From positions 1 to 19,148 of the forward strand of contig DJVU01000022.1 in assembly GCA_002441345.1 (NCBI GenBank): a stretch of 19,148 bases of DNA, in the 5' to 3' direction. The notes beneath the pieces are model-generated. The model searched no databases and was not told the DNA's origin. It was given only the letters and a program-made list of their open reading frames with translations. Of the stretch, positions 7,063 to 14,901 are shown one piece after another. The translations under genes were made by a program, and so were the position numbers. The first letter of the stretch is position 1. Every line of letters begins with the position of its first letter. The stretch comes from Bacteroidales bacterium UBA6248 (GTDB lineage: Bacteria > Bacteroidota > Bacteroidia > Bacteroidales > Lentimicrobiaceae).

Positions 7063-8696
7063 AGTAATTCGTTTCTGTTTAGTTTTTCAACCGTTTCCTT
7101 CTTCAGTTTTACGATTTTCATAGGCTGATCGTGCCGGTAAAGCTGAAAGTCGTGGAAGGTAACGTAAGCATCTTCCGGAAGCCAGCGGGGATCAAGATAA
7201 TAAAAATCTGTGGTATTGAAGTCATCGTATTGAAACTTCAGCAACTGCATTTTACCCAGTGTAATGTAGAAGGTGGTAGCGTGTTCGGTTTCGGAATCCT
7301 TAAAAATAGAAAGCTTTGCATCTCCGGTAACTTCAGCGGCCTTCAGCGCGCCTTCCTTGTGCACCTGAAAATCGTTGTATCTCGGAGGAATGATAAACCA
7401 GTCGAACCCAATCCGGAGCATAAGCATGGCGGATGCGAAAATGATCATCCGCTGCTCTTTCAGTTTATAATAAAGCCATGTAAGAAGTGCCATGGTTGCA
7501 AACATCACACTGGCCTTCAGCCAGGCATGATCCACGAAGTTGGTCTGTTTCAGCAGGGGCATGGGGATGGCGGCAAGAATACCCAGCACCATTACACCCA
7601 TCAGAAAATACTCCACCACCCGGCTGTATTTCCCGTTTCTGGCCAGATCACGGAAAAAGTGAAATACCAGAATGGTAAACAGTGGCGGGAAGAGCATGAA
7701 AATATACCTGGGGTACGATTCCGGCGAGGTCCAGTAGATGAGGATGTTGAAGATAAAAACCAGGAAATTGAACCGCAGGAACGGATGCTCGCGAAGGGTA
7801 GACCGGAAATCGCGTCTGAAAAAGTAGATCCAGAGCACCGACCAGGGGAAGAAATGATAGAACATTTCCAGCGGAAAGGTAAAGAGGTGGGTGGTAAAAC
7901 GATACCAGCCGTAATTGATGATGGTACGCTTTTCCGATTCGGCAAACAGGGTTTTAAATATCTTGAGATCAAAGGGATGTACCTGAAAATAAGCATAATA
8001 ATATGCGCCTATGATTAACAGAAACAAGCCGATTCCGGCAAAGTGCTTCCACGAAAACAGCTTCCTGAACTCCCGGTTGTAGCTGAAAAAAGCCAGCAGG
8101 GTAATTCCCTGAAATACCAGTGAAGGCAATCCCTTCATAAGGAAAGTTATTCCCGTAAGGAAGTAGGAAACCAGAAACAGAGCCAGATATTGCTTTTTCT
8201 CTCTGAAGTGGTAGATCAGCATAAAGGAGAGGTAAACAAGCCAGGAGAAGGTAATGTCGATGAGGCCGAGAAACGAATCCCAGAAAAGGATGCGGCCGGA
8301 GGTAATAAAAAGGATGGCAACGATAAATCCCTGTTTGTTGCCCAGATGGCGGCGCACAAACCAGAAAATGGTAAGTCCGAAAAGCAGCAGTCCCACCACT
8401 ACCGGCAGACGGAGAGTAAACTCGGAAAAGTTGCCTGCCAGTTTGTAATAGGCTATGATAATCCAGTTGTACAGCGGTGGTTTGTTGTAATAAAAATCCC
8501 CGTTGATGGTTGGGGTAATGTAGTTACCGCTGACAATCATTTCGAGAGCAACCACGGCCCGGGTTGGTTCATCGGTTGGAAAATTGATGGCCAGATATCC
8601 CAGGTTACCAAGCAATGCCGGGAACAGCATCAGAATTGCAAACGCATAAAAAAACCATGGATTACGGCGAAAAAAATCCGGTAAACGGGATATCAT
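7059..8696 (-). CDS. Glycosyltransferase family 39, ArnT/PMT-like membrane protein
   Basis: Probable polyprenyl-phosphate-sugar-dependent glycosyltransferase acting on the outer face of the inner membrane. The acceptor (lipid A, glycan or protein) is not shown by the sequence. The N-terminal catalytic loop carries the family's Asp-Glu pair (D42-E43 in TDEPTRAV), then ALEMIVSGNYITP, a Gly-Asp-Phe-Tyr-Tyr-Asn-Lys-Pro-Pro run (K72-P73-P74) and a following membrane helix, as in ArnT. About ten further hydrophobic helices extend to about residue 415, followed by a roughly 120-residue soluble tail. At 545 residues it matches the family size. It is 44 bases downstream of the SUI1 gene and overlaps the channel gene. 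ArnT itself (4-amino-arabinose on lipid A) cannot be claimed because no arn pathway genes are nearby. Confidence 0.88.
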   Translation of the reverse strand: MISRLPDFFRRNPWFFYAFAILMLFPALLGNLGYLAINFPTDEPTRAVVALEMIVSGNYITPTINGDFYYNKPPLYNWIIIAYYKLAGNFSEFTLRLPVVVGLLLFGLTIFWFVRRHLGNKQGFIVAILFITSGRILFWDSFLGLIDITFSWLVYLSFMLIYHFREKKQYLALFLVSYFLTGITFLMKGLPSLVFQGITLLAFFSYNREFRKLFSWKHFAGIGLFLLIIGAYYYAYFQVHPFDLKIFKTLFAESEKRTIINYGWYRFTTHLFTFPLEMFYHFFPWSVLWIYFFRRDFRSTLREHPFLRFNFLVFIFNILIYWTSPESYPRYIFMLFPPLFTILVFHFFRDLARNGKYSRVVEYFLMGVMVLGILAAIPMPLLKQTNFVDHAWLKASVMFATMALLTWLYYKLKEQRMIIFASAMLMLRIGFDWFIIPPRYNDFQVHKEGALKAAEVTGDAKLSIFKDSETEHATTFYITLGKMQLLKFQYDDFNTTDFYYLDPRWLPEDAYVTFHDFQLYRHDQPMKIVKLKKETVEKLNRNELL

Positions 8697-8740
8697 AAGC
8701 GATTTTTTTTGATCGATTGATTATCAAACTATAGCTTTCA

Positions 8741-9094
8741 TCAGCCACCAGCCAGTTTTGCCTTATAGCCCTTTTTCAGCAGGTAATCCAGGATCTTCTG
8801 CCTGAAATCGCCCTGCACCAGTATTTCACCGTTGCCGGAAGTACCACCGGCCGCACACAGATTCTTCAGTTGTTTGGCAAGTGCGTCGAGGTCGGATGTA
8901 CTGCCGGAAAAACCAGTAATCAAGGTAGCTTTTTTCCCGCCTTTCAGTTTGCGATCGAGCATCACACGCAGGTTCTGCTGTGCCGGGGGCAGGGTTTCCT
9001 GCTCCGGTTCGGTTCCGAAATCGTACTTAAAATCGGGGTTGGTAGAGAAAACGACTCCTTCGGGGCGCTTGTTTCTTGATTTACCGGCTGACAT
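8741..9094 (-). CDS. yciH: SUI1/eIF1-family translation factor (YciH-like)
   Basis: Bacterial homologue of eukaryotic initiation factor eIF1. In E. coli, YciH can influence initiator-tRNA and start-codon fidelity, but its bacterial role is not well settled. The SUI1 domain covers residues about 40-115. Recognisable parts are the basic strand RKLKGGKKATLITGF (48-62), helix DALAKQLKNLCAAGG (70-84), and GEILVQGDFRQKILDYLLKKGY (89-110), which holds the typical Gly-Glu-Ile-x-x-Gln-Gly-Asp motif. The 117 residues include a disordered, basic N-terminal tail of about 35. The gene is 11 bases after the lipid kinase stop, so it is probably co-transcribed with it. Confidence 0.92.
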   Translation of the reverse strand: MSAGKSRNKRPEGVVFSTNPDFKYDFGTEPEQETLPPAQQNLRVMLDRKLKGGKKATLITGFSGSTSDLDALAKQLKNLCAAGGTSGNGEILVQGDFRQKILDYLLKKGYKAKLAGG

Positions 9095-9105
9095 ATTGCT
9101 TCAGA

Positions 9106-9996
9106 TTAGGGGACAAGAATGGACAATGACAATGGATTAACCTTGATATTTAATGTTTTGTCGAGCTTAACCGGTTCCCCGTCAAGGTTTATCACCTTAT
9201 TCTTCTTACGGGTCAGACTGACTTCCCGGGCTTTAATTACTTCCACATAATCGGAAGTATCTATCTTCTTTGTCAGCAAAAGTCCGACAACATGCGGGGC
9301 AAAGATCAGAGGTACTTTTTTCACGATGCACACATCCACCAGGCCATCGTCGATTTGTGCCGAGGGGGATATAATGGTATTGTATCCGAACTGGTTGGTA
9401 TTGGCGAAGCTGACAAAAAGGGCTTCACGGTGAACGGATTGCCCGTCGATCATCAGTTTGTATCTCCGCGGGCGATAGTACGGGTATTCGTTGGAAACAA
9501 TCCGGAAATAGGAGAGAAAACCACGTCGTCCGGCTTTTGCAAACTTTTTGGCAACCAGGGCATCAAATCCTACTCCTGCTATCGACACAAAAAGATCGTT
9601 ATTAATACTAACGGTATCCATTTGTTTCACATTCATGGTATTGATTAGTGCAAGGCTTTCGCCGGTTTCGACCGGAATGCCGAGGTGATGTGCCAGTCCG
9701 TTCCCAGAGCCGGCAGGGATAAGAGCCAGCACCGAATTGCTTCCGTACAAACCTTTAACAACCTGATTCACGGTTCCGTCGCCACCCACAGCGGCAATAA
9801 TATCGGTTCCGGCTTCTGCTGCTTCACGGCTAAGCTCTCTTACCTGATCCGCTGATTTGCTGATAACAATCTGCCATTCAAAGCGCTGTTTATCCAAAAC
9901 TTCGGCCGCGAGATCTGTCAGCATGGCTTTGCGCGACTGATGCAGGCCCGAGACCGGATTAACGATAAACAGAATTTTCTTTTTAGTCTGATTCAT
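9106..9996 (-). CDS. Diacylglycerol kinase-like lipid kinase (YegS/DgkB/BmrU family)
   Basis: Probably phosphorylates a diacylglycerol-type or sphingoid lipid with ATP at the inner membrane. The catalytic domain is complete: NPVSG (13-17), the signature GGDGTVNQV (71-79) and PAGSGNGLAHHLGIP (94-108), then GVGFDA and a C-terminal LDGEP that ends the beta-sandwich domain. At 296 residues it has the expected length. Lipid choice cannot be read from the sequence; Bacteroidota make sphingolipids, so a sphingosine-kinase-like substrate is possible. It is the promoter-proximal gene of the four-gene minus-strand operon. A TAnnTTTG element lies about 32 bases before its ATG. Confidence 0.93.
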   Translation of the reverse strand: MNQTKKKILFIVNPVSGLHQSRKAMLTDLAAEVLDKQRFEWQIVISKSADQVRELSREAAEAGTDIIAAVGGDGTVNQVVKGLYGSNSVLALIPAGSGNGLAHHLGIPVETGESLALINTMNVKQMDTVSINNDLFVSIAGVGFDALVAKKFAKAGRRGFLSYFRIVSNEYPYYRPRRYKLMIDGQSVHREALFVSFANTNQFGYNTIISPSAQIDDGLVDVCIVKKVPLIFAPHVVGLLLTKKIDTSDYVEVIKAREVSLTRKKNKVINLDGEPVKLDKTLNIKVNPLSLSILVP

Positions 9997-10027
9997 TGAA
10001 ATTTAAACGGATGACCGTTATGGCAGG

Positions 10028-10035
10028 CAAAATTA
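10028..10035 (-). promoter_or_regulatory. Putative -7 promoter element for the lipid kinase operon
   Basis: On the minus strand the sequence reads TAATTTTG followed by CCTGCC, an exact TAnnTTTG match placed about 32 bases before the lipid kinase ATG. No TTG is found at 19-21 bases upstream, so the promoter may be weak or need help. It lies just after the terminator of the preceding gene. Confidence 0.5.
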
Positions 10036-10098
10036 ATCATTTTAGAAGACTTCCCCTTCCGGAAAGGAGATACGGATACAAACACAGCAAAACAAAGA

Positions 10099-10125
10099 AA
10101 AGGCTGCCCTATTAAGACAGCCTTT
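10099..10125 (-). terminator. Rho-independent terminator of the surface lipoprotein gene
   Basis: Perfect 8-bp stem, AAAGGCTG paired with CAGCCTTT, around an 11-base loop. Read on the minus strand it is followed by a T-rich stretch (TTCTTTGTTTTG). It lies 21 bases after the lipoprotein stop and before the lipid kinase promoter, separating the two transcription units. Confidence 0.8.
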
Positions 10126-10146
10126 CAATACGTTAAAACGTAGTGT

Positions 10147-11037
10147 TTATTTCTGAATAATCACGCTTGCCTTGGCACGGTCGCCACGACTGTAAAGATC
10201 TACAACCTTAACAAGACCAAGCCTGTTGTCGTGGGTCTTGAAGAGGAATACCTGACCCTCAACCAGGTTGTTTACTTTGGTGGTCTGCTGAAGCATGTTG
10301 AACGTCGGGAACTGGAAAGTTTCACCGATTGCATCAAACTGAGCGGCAGTCATGGTTGAAGGATTGAAGCGGGTCTGGTTTTTGGTAGTCCAGGCGCTGA
10401 TGGGGCCGAGATCCTGGATAGTTTGTACATCTGCATCGTCGGGCGAAGCAAACGTGTTGAAATTGGTTGCACCCTTGAAGAATACAAAATCGATCTTGAT
10501 CTGATTGGCGGGAACGTTGCGGGTCTGACCAACGGTGTAGGTGATTCCTTCTTTTGAAGCGAAGAAACTTCCAACGGCATCATTCCATGAACCGAATTCA
10601 ACATTCAGATATTTATTGATCTGAGCACCCGGATCCTCAATGGTAATGTTGAAAGACTGCTCAGCCCTCATACCGCCTTTATCCCAGAGTTCGAAAAGCA
10701 GGCGTCCGGTACCTACTCCGGAGAAAGTAAGTTCACTTTCCCAGGTAAAGGTATCGGCATTCAGGGTGGAGTCAACATAAACGGTTTCCACATTATTGGA
10801 AATAATGGAGAATTTGAAGCGGTTCAGTTTCTGTCCGGAAACCGGGCTCTTCAGACCATTTACTCCTACCAGGATTGCATCGTTTATCTGAACTGTTGCA
10901 TCCTGTGAAGTGTATGCGGTTCCGCCTTTCAAACTGAGGCTTGGACCCGGATCCACTTCGTCGTCATCAGAGCATGAAGTAAATACCACTGCAACAGACA
11001 TGAGCAGTGCCATGAACAGGAAATTCCACTTTTTCAT
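10147..11037 (-). CDS. Surface-exposed lipoprotein with Ig-like N-terminal domain
   Basis: The 296-residue protein has a signal peptide with lipobox Val-Phe-Thr-Ser-Cys (Cys22). Immediately after the Cys comes Ser-Asp-Asp-Asp-Glu, which matches the lipoprotein export signal known in Bacteroidota (for example SDDDD in Bacteroides), so the mature protein is predicted to be displayed on the outer surface. Residues about 35-140 form an Ig-like beta-sandwich that ends ITIEDPG. Residues about 143-296 form a second domain beginning LNVEFGSWNDAVGSFFA, of no recognised family. Substrate or partner is unknown, and no susC/susD pair is nearby. It has its own promoter element and terminator, so it is monocistronic. 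Confidence 0.88.
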   Translation of the reverse strand: MKKWNFLFMALLMSVAVVFTSCSDDDEVDPGPSLSLKGGTAYTSQDATVQINDAILVGVNGLKSPVSGQKLNRFKFSIISNNVETVYVDSTLNADTFTWESELTFSGVGTGRLLFELWDKGGMRAEQSFNITIEDPGAQINKYLNVEFGSWNDAVGSFFASKEGITYTVGQTRNVPANQIKIDFVFFKGATNFNTFASPDDADVQTIQDLGPISAWTTKNQTRFNPSTMTAAQFDAIGETFQFPTFNMLQQTTKVNNLVEGQVFLFKTHDNRLGLVKVVDLYSRGDRAKASVIIQK

Positions 11038-11092
11038 AGTAATTGGTTTTGGTTTGGGATTATGGTTAATTTATAAAATCTCACAGAAGGTG

Positions 11093-11100
11093 CAAAAATA
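11093..11100 (-). promoter_or_regulatory. Putative -7 promoter element for the surface lipoprotein
   Basis: On the minus strand this reads TATTTTTG followed by CACC, an exact TAnnTTTG match about 56 bases before the ATG. The nearest upstream TTG is at a spacing of 27, longer than usual, so the -33 element is uncertain. Confidence 0.5.
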
Positions 11101-11622
11101 CTGAATTACGATAGTCGGAGAGCATTGCAAAAACTGTTCCAGAACTACGTATTATGTACTAACCAATTTTTTTTCGTTTTGTTTTAACACTTAGATGCAG
11201 ACCATTTTCAAAGGTTGCAACAAAGCCGAATACAATTCATGGTAAAAGCGGAAATACAGCCTGAAGCCAGCCATCCGTATTGTTCATTTTCAAATCATTA
11301 AGAATTTTTGCCTGATTAACCGTATTTTGTCAGATGCAATGAAAAGATAACAATCCGCTTTCCAGTTCCAGGGTAAATGGCAAGTTTCACTTATCACATC
11401 CAGAAATCAAAATATGTTATTGACCATTGGATTCCGCCGGATATTTTCAATATAAACCGAACACTGACGGATATTAATATTGCCTTGATATTGAATAAAT
11501 CAGTTATGAAAACATCCTGTGATCTTATAAAACCGGATGATAATAATTGTACTGTTTCTTTTTTTTTACGGATGGCTGCCGTTACTTTGCATGACAATGA
11601 ACACAATAACCCAATTAAAATC

Positions 11623-11628
11623 AGGAGG
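11623..11628 (+). promoter_or_regulatory. Shine-Dalgarno site fixing the GTG start of citDE
   Basis: AGGAGG lies five bases before the GTG at 11634. It is the clearest such site in the window, where most genes have none, as expected for Bacteroidota. It decides the start between the in-frame GTG at 11634 and an out-of-frame ATG at 11632. Confidence 0.75.
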
Positions 11629-11633
11629 CTGAT

Positions 11634-12860
11634 GTGGCAACTAAAGCAACAACGGGTAACAAAGGCAAGGGAGTAAGGTCTGACTGTGCCCTCACCCTGG
11701 AGATAACTTCAGAGGGTGGAATTAACATTGAACTGATCAGCAAGGTAAATGTGCTTTATGGGGAATCCATTAGGAAGCTGTGCAGGGAAATTCTGGCATT
11801 TTACGGAATTGAGCATGCCATTCTGACACTGGAAGATTCGGGAGCGCTCGATTTTGTAATTTCGGCACGGCTTGAGGCTGCCATCCGGAATCTGACCGGC
11901 GACACCCGGGAATTCCTTCCTGAGATGCTGCTTCAGAACACCTACCAAACCACACGCGACCGATACCGCTTCTCAAGGCTTTACCTTCCCGGAAATACCC
12001 CGAGTCTGATGATCAACGCGGGTATTCACAAACCTAACGGGATCATTCTTGACCTGGAAGACGCGGTAGCGGTAACCAAAAAGCCTGAAGCCCGCTTTCT
12101 TGTGCGAAATGCCCTGCGCGCCCTCGACTTTTACGGAGCAGAACGCATGGTCAGAATCAACCAGGTGCCCGACGGACTGGGCGACCTTGATTACATAATT
12201 CCACACAATGTGAATCTGATTCTTGTTCCGAAATGCGAAAGTGCGGAACAAATTTCACGGGTTAATCTTCGCATCGCAGAACTGAAAGCGAAACACAACA
12301 TCACGGGCAATGTATGGCTGATGCCGATTATCGAAAGTGCCATGGGAGTGCTAAAATCCCTTGAAATTGCCCAATCGGAAAATGTGGTTGCCCTGGCCAT
12401 AGGCCTCGAAGACTACACTGCTGACCTGGGAACCAGGCGAACCAACGAAGGCACGGAGTCGTTTTTTGCCCGCAGTATGGTGGTAAATGCATGCAAAGCA
12501 GCCGGTATTCAGGCCATCGATTCCGTATTTTCGGATGTTGCAGATATGGAAGCCCTTAAGGAAAATGTTCTGCGGTCGAAATCCCTGGGCTTCGATGGCA
12601 TGGGATGCATACACCCACGCCAGATAAGGGTGATACACGACAATTTTGCACCCGATGATGCCGAAATTGAAAAAGCCGGAAAAATTGTACATGCCTTTAT
12701 TGAAGCCGGAGAAAAAGGACTTGGAGTGGTTTCACTCGGCACTAAAATGATTGATCCGCCGGTAGTAAAGCGTGCACAACGTACCATCGACCTGGCAGTA
12801 AGCATAGGAAAACTCAGCGCCGACTGGCGAAATAAGTTCATCGAAAGCCAGAATGACTGA
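11634..12860 (+). CDS. citDE: Citrate lyase acyl-carrier (CitD) and beta (CitE) subunits, fused
   Basis: Citrate lyase splits citrate to acetate and oxaloacetate. CitD carries the phosphoribosyl-dephospho-CoA arm, and CitE is the citryl-ACP lyase. Here both are one 408-residue chain. Residues about 12-88 align with CitD, including the attachment serine region (GVRSD, S16) and the closing LEDSGALDFVISARLEAAIR. A linker of about 20 residues follows. Residues about 110-395 are a CitE/HpcH aldolase-type barrel with RLYLPGN, the Mg-binding LDLEDAV (139-145), PIIESAMG (231-238) and GFDGMGCIHPRQI (319-331). The start is GTG, set by an AGGAGG site. Stand-alone CitE-like proteins can instead be malyl-CoA or citramalyl-CoA lyases, but the CitD domain and the citF gene 37 bases downstream argue for citrate lyase. 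Confidence 0.92.
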   Translation: MATKATTGNKGKGVRSDCALTLEITSEGGINIELISKVNVLYGESIRKLCREILAFYGIEHAILTLEDSGALDFVISARLEAAIRNLTGDTREFLPEMLLQNTYQTTRDRYRFSRLYLPGNTPSLMINAGIHKPNGIILDLEDAVAVTKKPEARFLVRNALRALDFYGAERMVRINQVPDGLGDLDYIIPHNVNLILVPKCESAEQISRVNLRIAELKAKHNITGNVWLMPIIESAMGVLKSLEIAQSENVVALAIGLEDYTADLGTRRTNEGTESFFARSMVVNACKAAGIQAIDSVFSDVADMEALKENVLRSKSLGFDGMGCIHPRQIRVIHDNFAPDDAEIEKAGKIVHAFIEAGEKGLGVVSLGTKMIDPPVVKRAQRTIDLAVSIGKLSADWRNKFIESQND

Positions 12861-12897
12861 AATCAGTAAGAAAGTCTGCTAAAAAAACTGTAAAGAA

Positions 12898-14463
12898 ATG
12901 TCAAAATACGATAAAATAACCGTGAATACCCTGGGTCGTGCTGTTCCTCAGATTATCAACGGCCGGGAAGCAGTTCCGTTTTTAGGAGTAGGTAAGTATA
13001 AACCCACCGGCCGTAAGTATGCACCGCCCATCAGCACATGTGCCGACTATCCTGCCGACGGCAACAAGGTTGTTGCTTCGCTGCGTGAGGCACTGATTCG
13101 CTGCGGACTGAAAGACGGGATGACCATCTCAACCCATCACCACTTCCGCAACGGCGATCTTGTTGCCAATCAGATCTTCGACATAGCTGCCGAAATCGGC
13201 GCAAAAGCACTCACATGGGCTCCTTCCGCATCGTTTGAATGCCACAGTCCGCTGATCAAATACCTTGACAACGGAACCATACACCACATCGAAGGCAGCA
13301 TGAACGGCGCCCTGGGAAGACACACCTCTGAAGGCGGGATGCAGGGCTTGGGCATACTGCGCTCACACGGCGGCAGGTATCAGGCCATTCAGGATGGCGA
13401 TCTGCATGTGGATATCGCTGTAATCGCAGCTCCAACCGCCGATTTCTTCGGCAACGCAACAGGCGACCGCGGCGCAGCAGCATGCGGTTTGCTTGGATTT
13501 GCGCTGGCCGATTCTCAATATGCCGATAAAGTAATTGTTGTTACCGACAACCTCGTTCCATTCCCCTGTATCCCATGGCAGATTCACGGCAATTACGTCG
13601 ATTATGTGGTGGTGATGGATAAAATCGGAATTCCCGAGAAAATCATTTCAGGAACTACTGAAATCACGAAAAGTCCTGACCGGCTGCTGCTTGCAGAAAT
13701 GACTGCCCGATTCTGCGATGAAGCCGGTATTGTCCGCGACGGTTTCTCGTTTCAGGCCGGCGCCGGAGGCACGGCTCTCTCCATCGGAATTTACTTTGCG
13801 GAGATGCTGCGCAAACGGGGCATGAAAGCCCGATTTGCACGCGGGGGCAGCAACAAATACCTGGTCAGCATGCTCGAAGAAGGACTGGTGGATTACATCC
13901 TGGACGGGCAAACCTTCGACCTTGAAGGTGTACGCTCCATGCGTGAAAACAGCAACCATGTGAATACCAGTCCGTTTACCAGTTATAATTACCATGGCAA
14001 AGGCAATTTTGCATCCATGGTGGATGTTGTAATTCTGGGTGCCACGGAAGTAGATGTTAACTTCAACGCCAATGTGGTTACCCATTCCGACGGTTATCTG
14101 CTACATGGCATAGGCGGTTGGATGAACTGTCTGTTCTCCAAATGCGTCATCCTGCCAATTCCCCTTTTCCGCGACAGAATGCCGGTTATCCGCGATGAAG
14201 TAACTACCATTTGCGGCCCCGGAGAACTCATTGATGTAATTGTCACCGAAAGGGGCATAGCCATCAACCCCCTGCGAACCGACCTGATTGATAAGCTAAA
14301 GGGCTCTTCGCTGCCGATAAGGACCATACATCAGCTGAAGGAGGAAGCGGAACGTATATGCGGGAAGCCGGCACTTCCTGAACTTAGCGATGACTTTATA
14401 GCAGCCATCAAGTGGGTCGACGGCACCGTGATTGATGCTGTGCGAAAGGTGATAAAACCTTAA
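12898..14463 (+). CDS. citF: Citrate lyase alpha subunit (citrate:acetyl-ACP transferase)
   Basis: Exchanges the acetyl group on the acyl-carrier arm for citrate, making citryl-ACP for CitE to cleave; a cytoplasmic complex. The 521-residue length is close to the usual 500-520. Recognisable family blocks include the N-terminal LGRAVPQIINGREAVPF, then STHHHFRNGDLVANQIF, a Gly-rich FQAGAGGTALSIGIYFAEM, the ARGGSNKYLVSMLEEGLVD block, and a late IVTERGIAINPLR. All belong to the CitF/CoA-transferase fold. The ATG at 12898 is 37 bases after the citDE stop, with an A-rich leader and no Shine-Dalgarno. Citrate lyase ligase (citC), citX, citG and a citrate transporter are not present in the window, so activation must rely on genes elsewhere. 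Confidence 0.95.
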   Translation: MSKYDKITVNTLGRAVPQIINGREAVPFLGVGKYKPTGRKYAPPISTCADYPADGNKVVASLREALIRCGLKDGMTISTHHHFRNGDLVANQIFDIAAEIGAKALTWAPSASFECHSPLIKYLDNGTIHHIEGSMNGALGRHTSEGGMQGLGILRSHGGRYQAIQDGDLHVDIAVIAAPTADFFGNATGDRGAAACGLLGFALADSQYADKVIVVTDNLVPFPCIPWQIHGNYVDYVVVMDKIGIPEKIISGTTEITKSPDRLLLAEMTARFCDEAGIVRDGFSFQAGAGGTALSIGIYFAEMLRKRGMKARFARGGSNKYLVSMLEEGLVDYILDGQTFDLEGVRSMRENSNHVNTSPFTSYNYHGKGNFASMVDVVILGATEVDVNFNANVVTHSDGYLLHGIGGWMNCLFSKCVILPIPLFRDRMPVIRDEVTTICGPGELIDVIVTERGIAINPLRTDLIDKLKGSSLPIRTIHQLKEEAERICGKPALPELSDDFIAAIKWVDGTVIDAVRKVIKP

Positions 14464-14545
14464 TTACAGACGCCCGTACGAACCGGATCCCGTAAAAGGG
14501 GTATGCGCGATTTCGCTTATTCCTCTTTCAGAGTTATGGTAATCC

Positions 14546-14566
14546 CCGGCCATTATCAATGGCCGG
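14546..14566 (+). terminator. GC-rich hairpin after citF, atypical terminator
   Basis: A perfect 9-bp stem, CCGGCCATT paired with AATGGCCGG around a three-base loop, begins 82 bases after the citF stop. It is more stable than the window's other hairpins but has no following T run on the plus strand. It may be a transcript-end stabiliser or a weak terminator rather than a standard one. Confidence 0.45.
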
Positions 14567-14769
14567 ACTTTGGTTATGCTGATTTTACAGGCATTTTACA
14601 TAACGTCAGGAGTACACTTCTTAGCCAATTGTATGATGGTAAATACGATAAATCATTCAGTGCTTGTATAAAAATTTCGAGAATTAAAATTAAAAATTGC
14701 CTTCTAACTATGTGATTATGAAACCATTTGAAAAATCGTAAAAAGAAATAGAGAAACAATGACATTTTT

Positions 14770-14825
14770 TTTGCATTTTTTATGGAATGACGCTACATTT
14801 ACATTGTATAAATCTTTTACATTTG
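14770..14825 (+). promoter_or_regulatory. Probable promoter region of the response regulator gene
   Basis: TTTG (14770-14773), a 20-base spacer and TACATTTA (14794-14801) match the Bacteroidota promoter with one mismatch. A second, exact -7 element TACATTTG lies at 14818-14825, but its nearest TTG (14804-14806) is too close. Either would give a leader of roughly 70-95 bases to the ATG at 14902. No sigma-54 type GG/GC promoter was noticed here. Confidence 0.5.
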
Positions 14826-14901
14826 CAAATTGAAGTCGACGTGCGTTTTTATCATCCGGCAGAGAAACGCGGTCAAAACAGTTAAATTCAAATAAAGCGA
14901 T

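Larger units (their letters stand above)
11038..11633. other. Long intergenic region between divergent lipoprotein and citrate lyase genes
   Basis: No convincing gene is seen in these 596 bases. A 99-codon plus-strand frame beginning at 11377 runs into the citrate lyase gene in another frame, and its product has no recognisable features. The left end carries the lipoprotein promoter element (11093-11100) and a repetitive GGTTTTGGTTTGGG leader near 11044-11058. Near the right end TTACTTTG (11582-11589) is one base off TAnnTTTG and could be the citrate lyase -7 element, but no TTG sits at the right spacing. The rest is AT-rich with no clear hairpin. Confidence 0.5.
14464..14901. other. Intergenic region between citF and the response regulator gene
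   Basis: No gene is credited here. A 70-codon plus-strand frame from 14503 has no recognisable features and crosses the hairpin at 14546-14566. The right part holds promoter-like elements for the downstream regulator, and a perfect 10-bp palindrome ATTTGCAAAT at 14821-14830. The middle, about 14580-14760, is AT-rich with no clear structure. Confidence 0.5.

Noticed and set aside
7131..8018. A 295-codon plus-strand open frame
   Set aside because: It is antisense to the well-supported ArnT-like glycosyltransferase gene, and its product is rich in His, Lys and Gln with no family features.
8708..8728. TTTGAT/ATCAAA inverted repeat between the SUI1 and glycosyltransferase genes
   Set aside because: The stem is short and AT-rich, and the T run is on the wrong side for a minus-strand terminator.
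11377..11676. A 99-codon plus-strand frame before citDE
   Set aside because: It runs into citDE in another frame, lacks any recognisable feature, and the AGGAGG site clearly serves the GTG at 11634.
14503..14715. A 70-codon frame between citF and the response regulator
   Set aside because: No recognisable features; it contains the stable hairpin and runs into AT-rich intergenic sequence.
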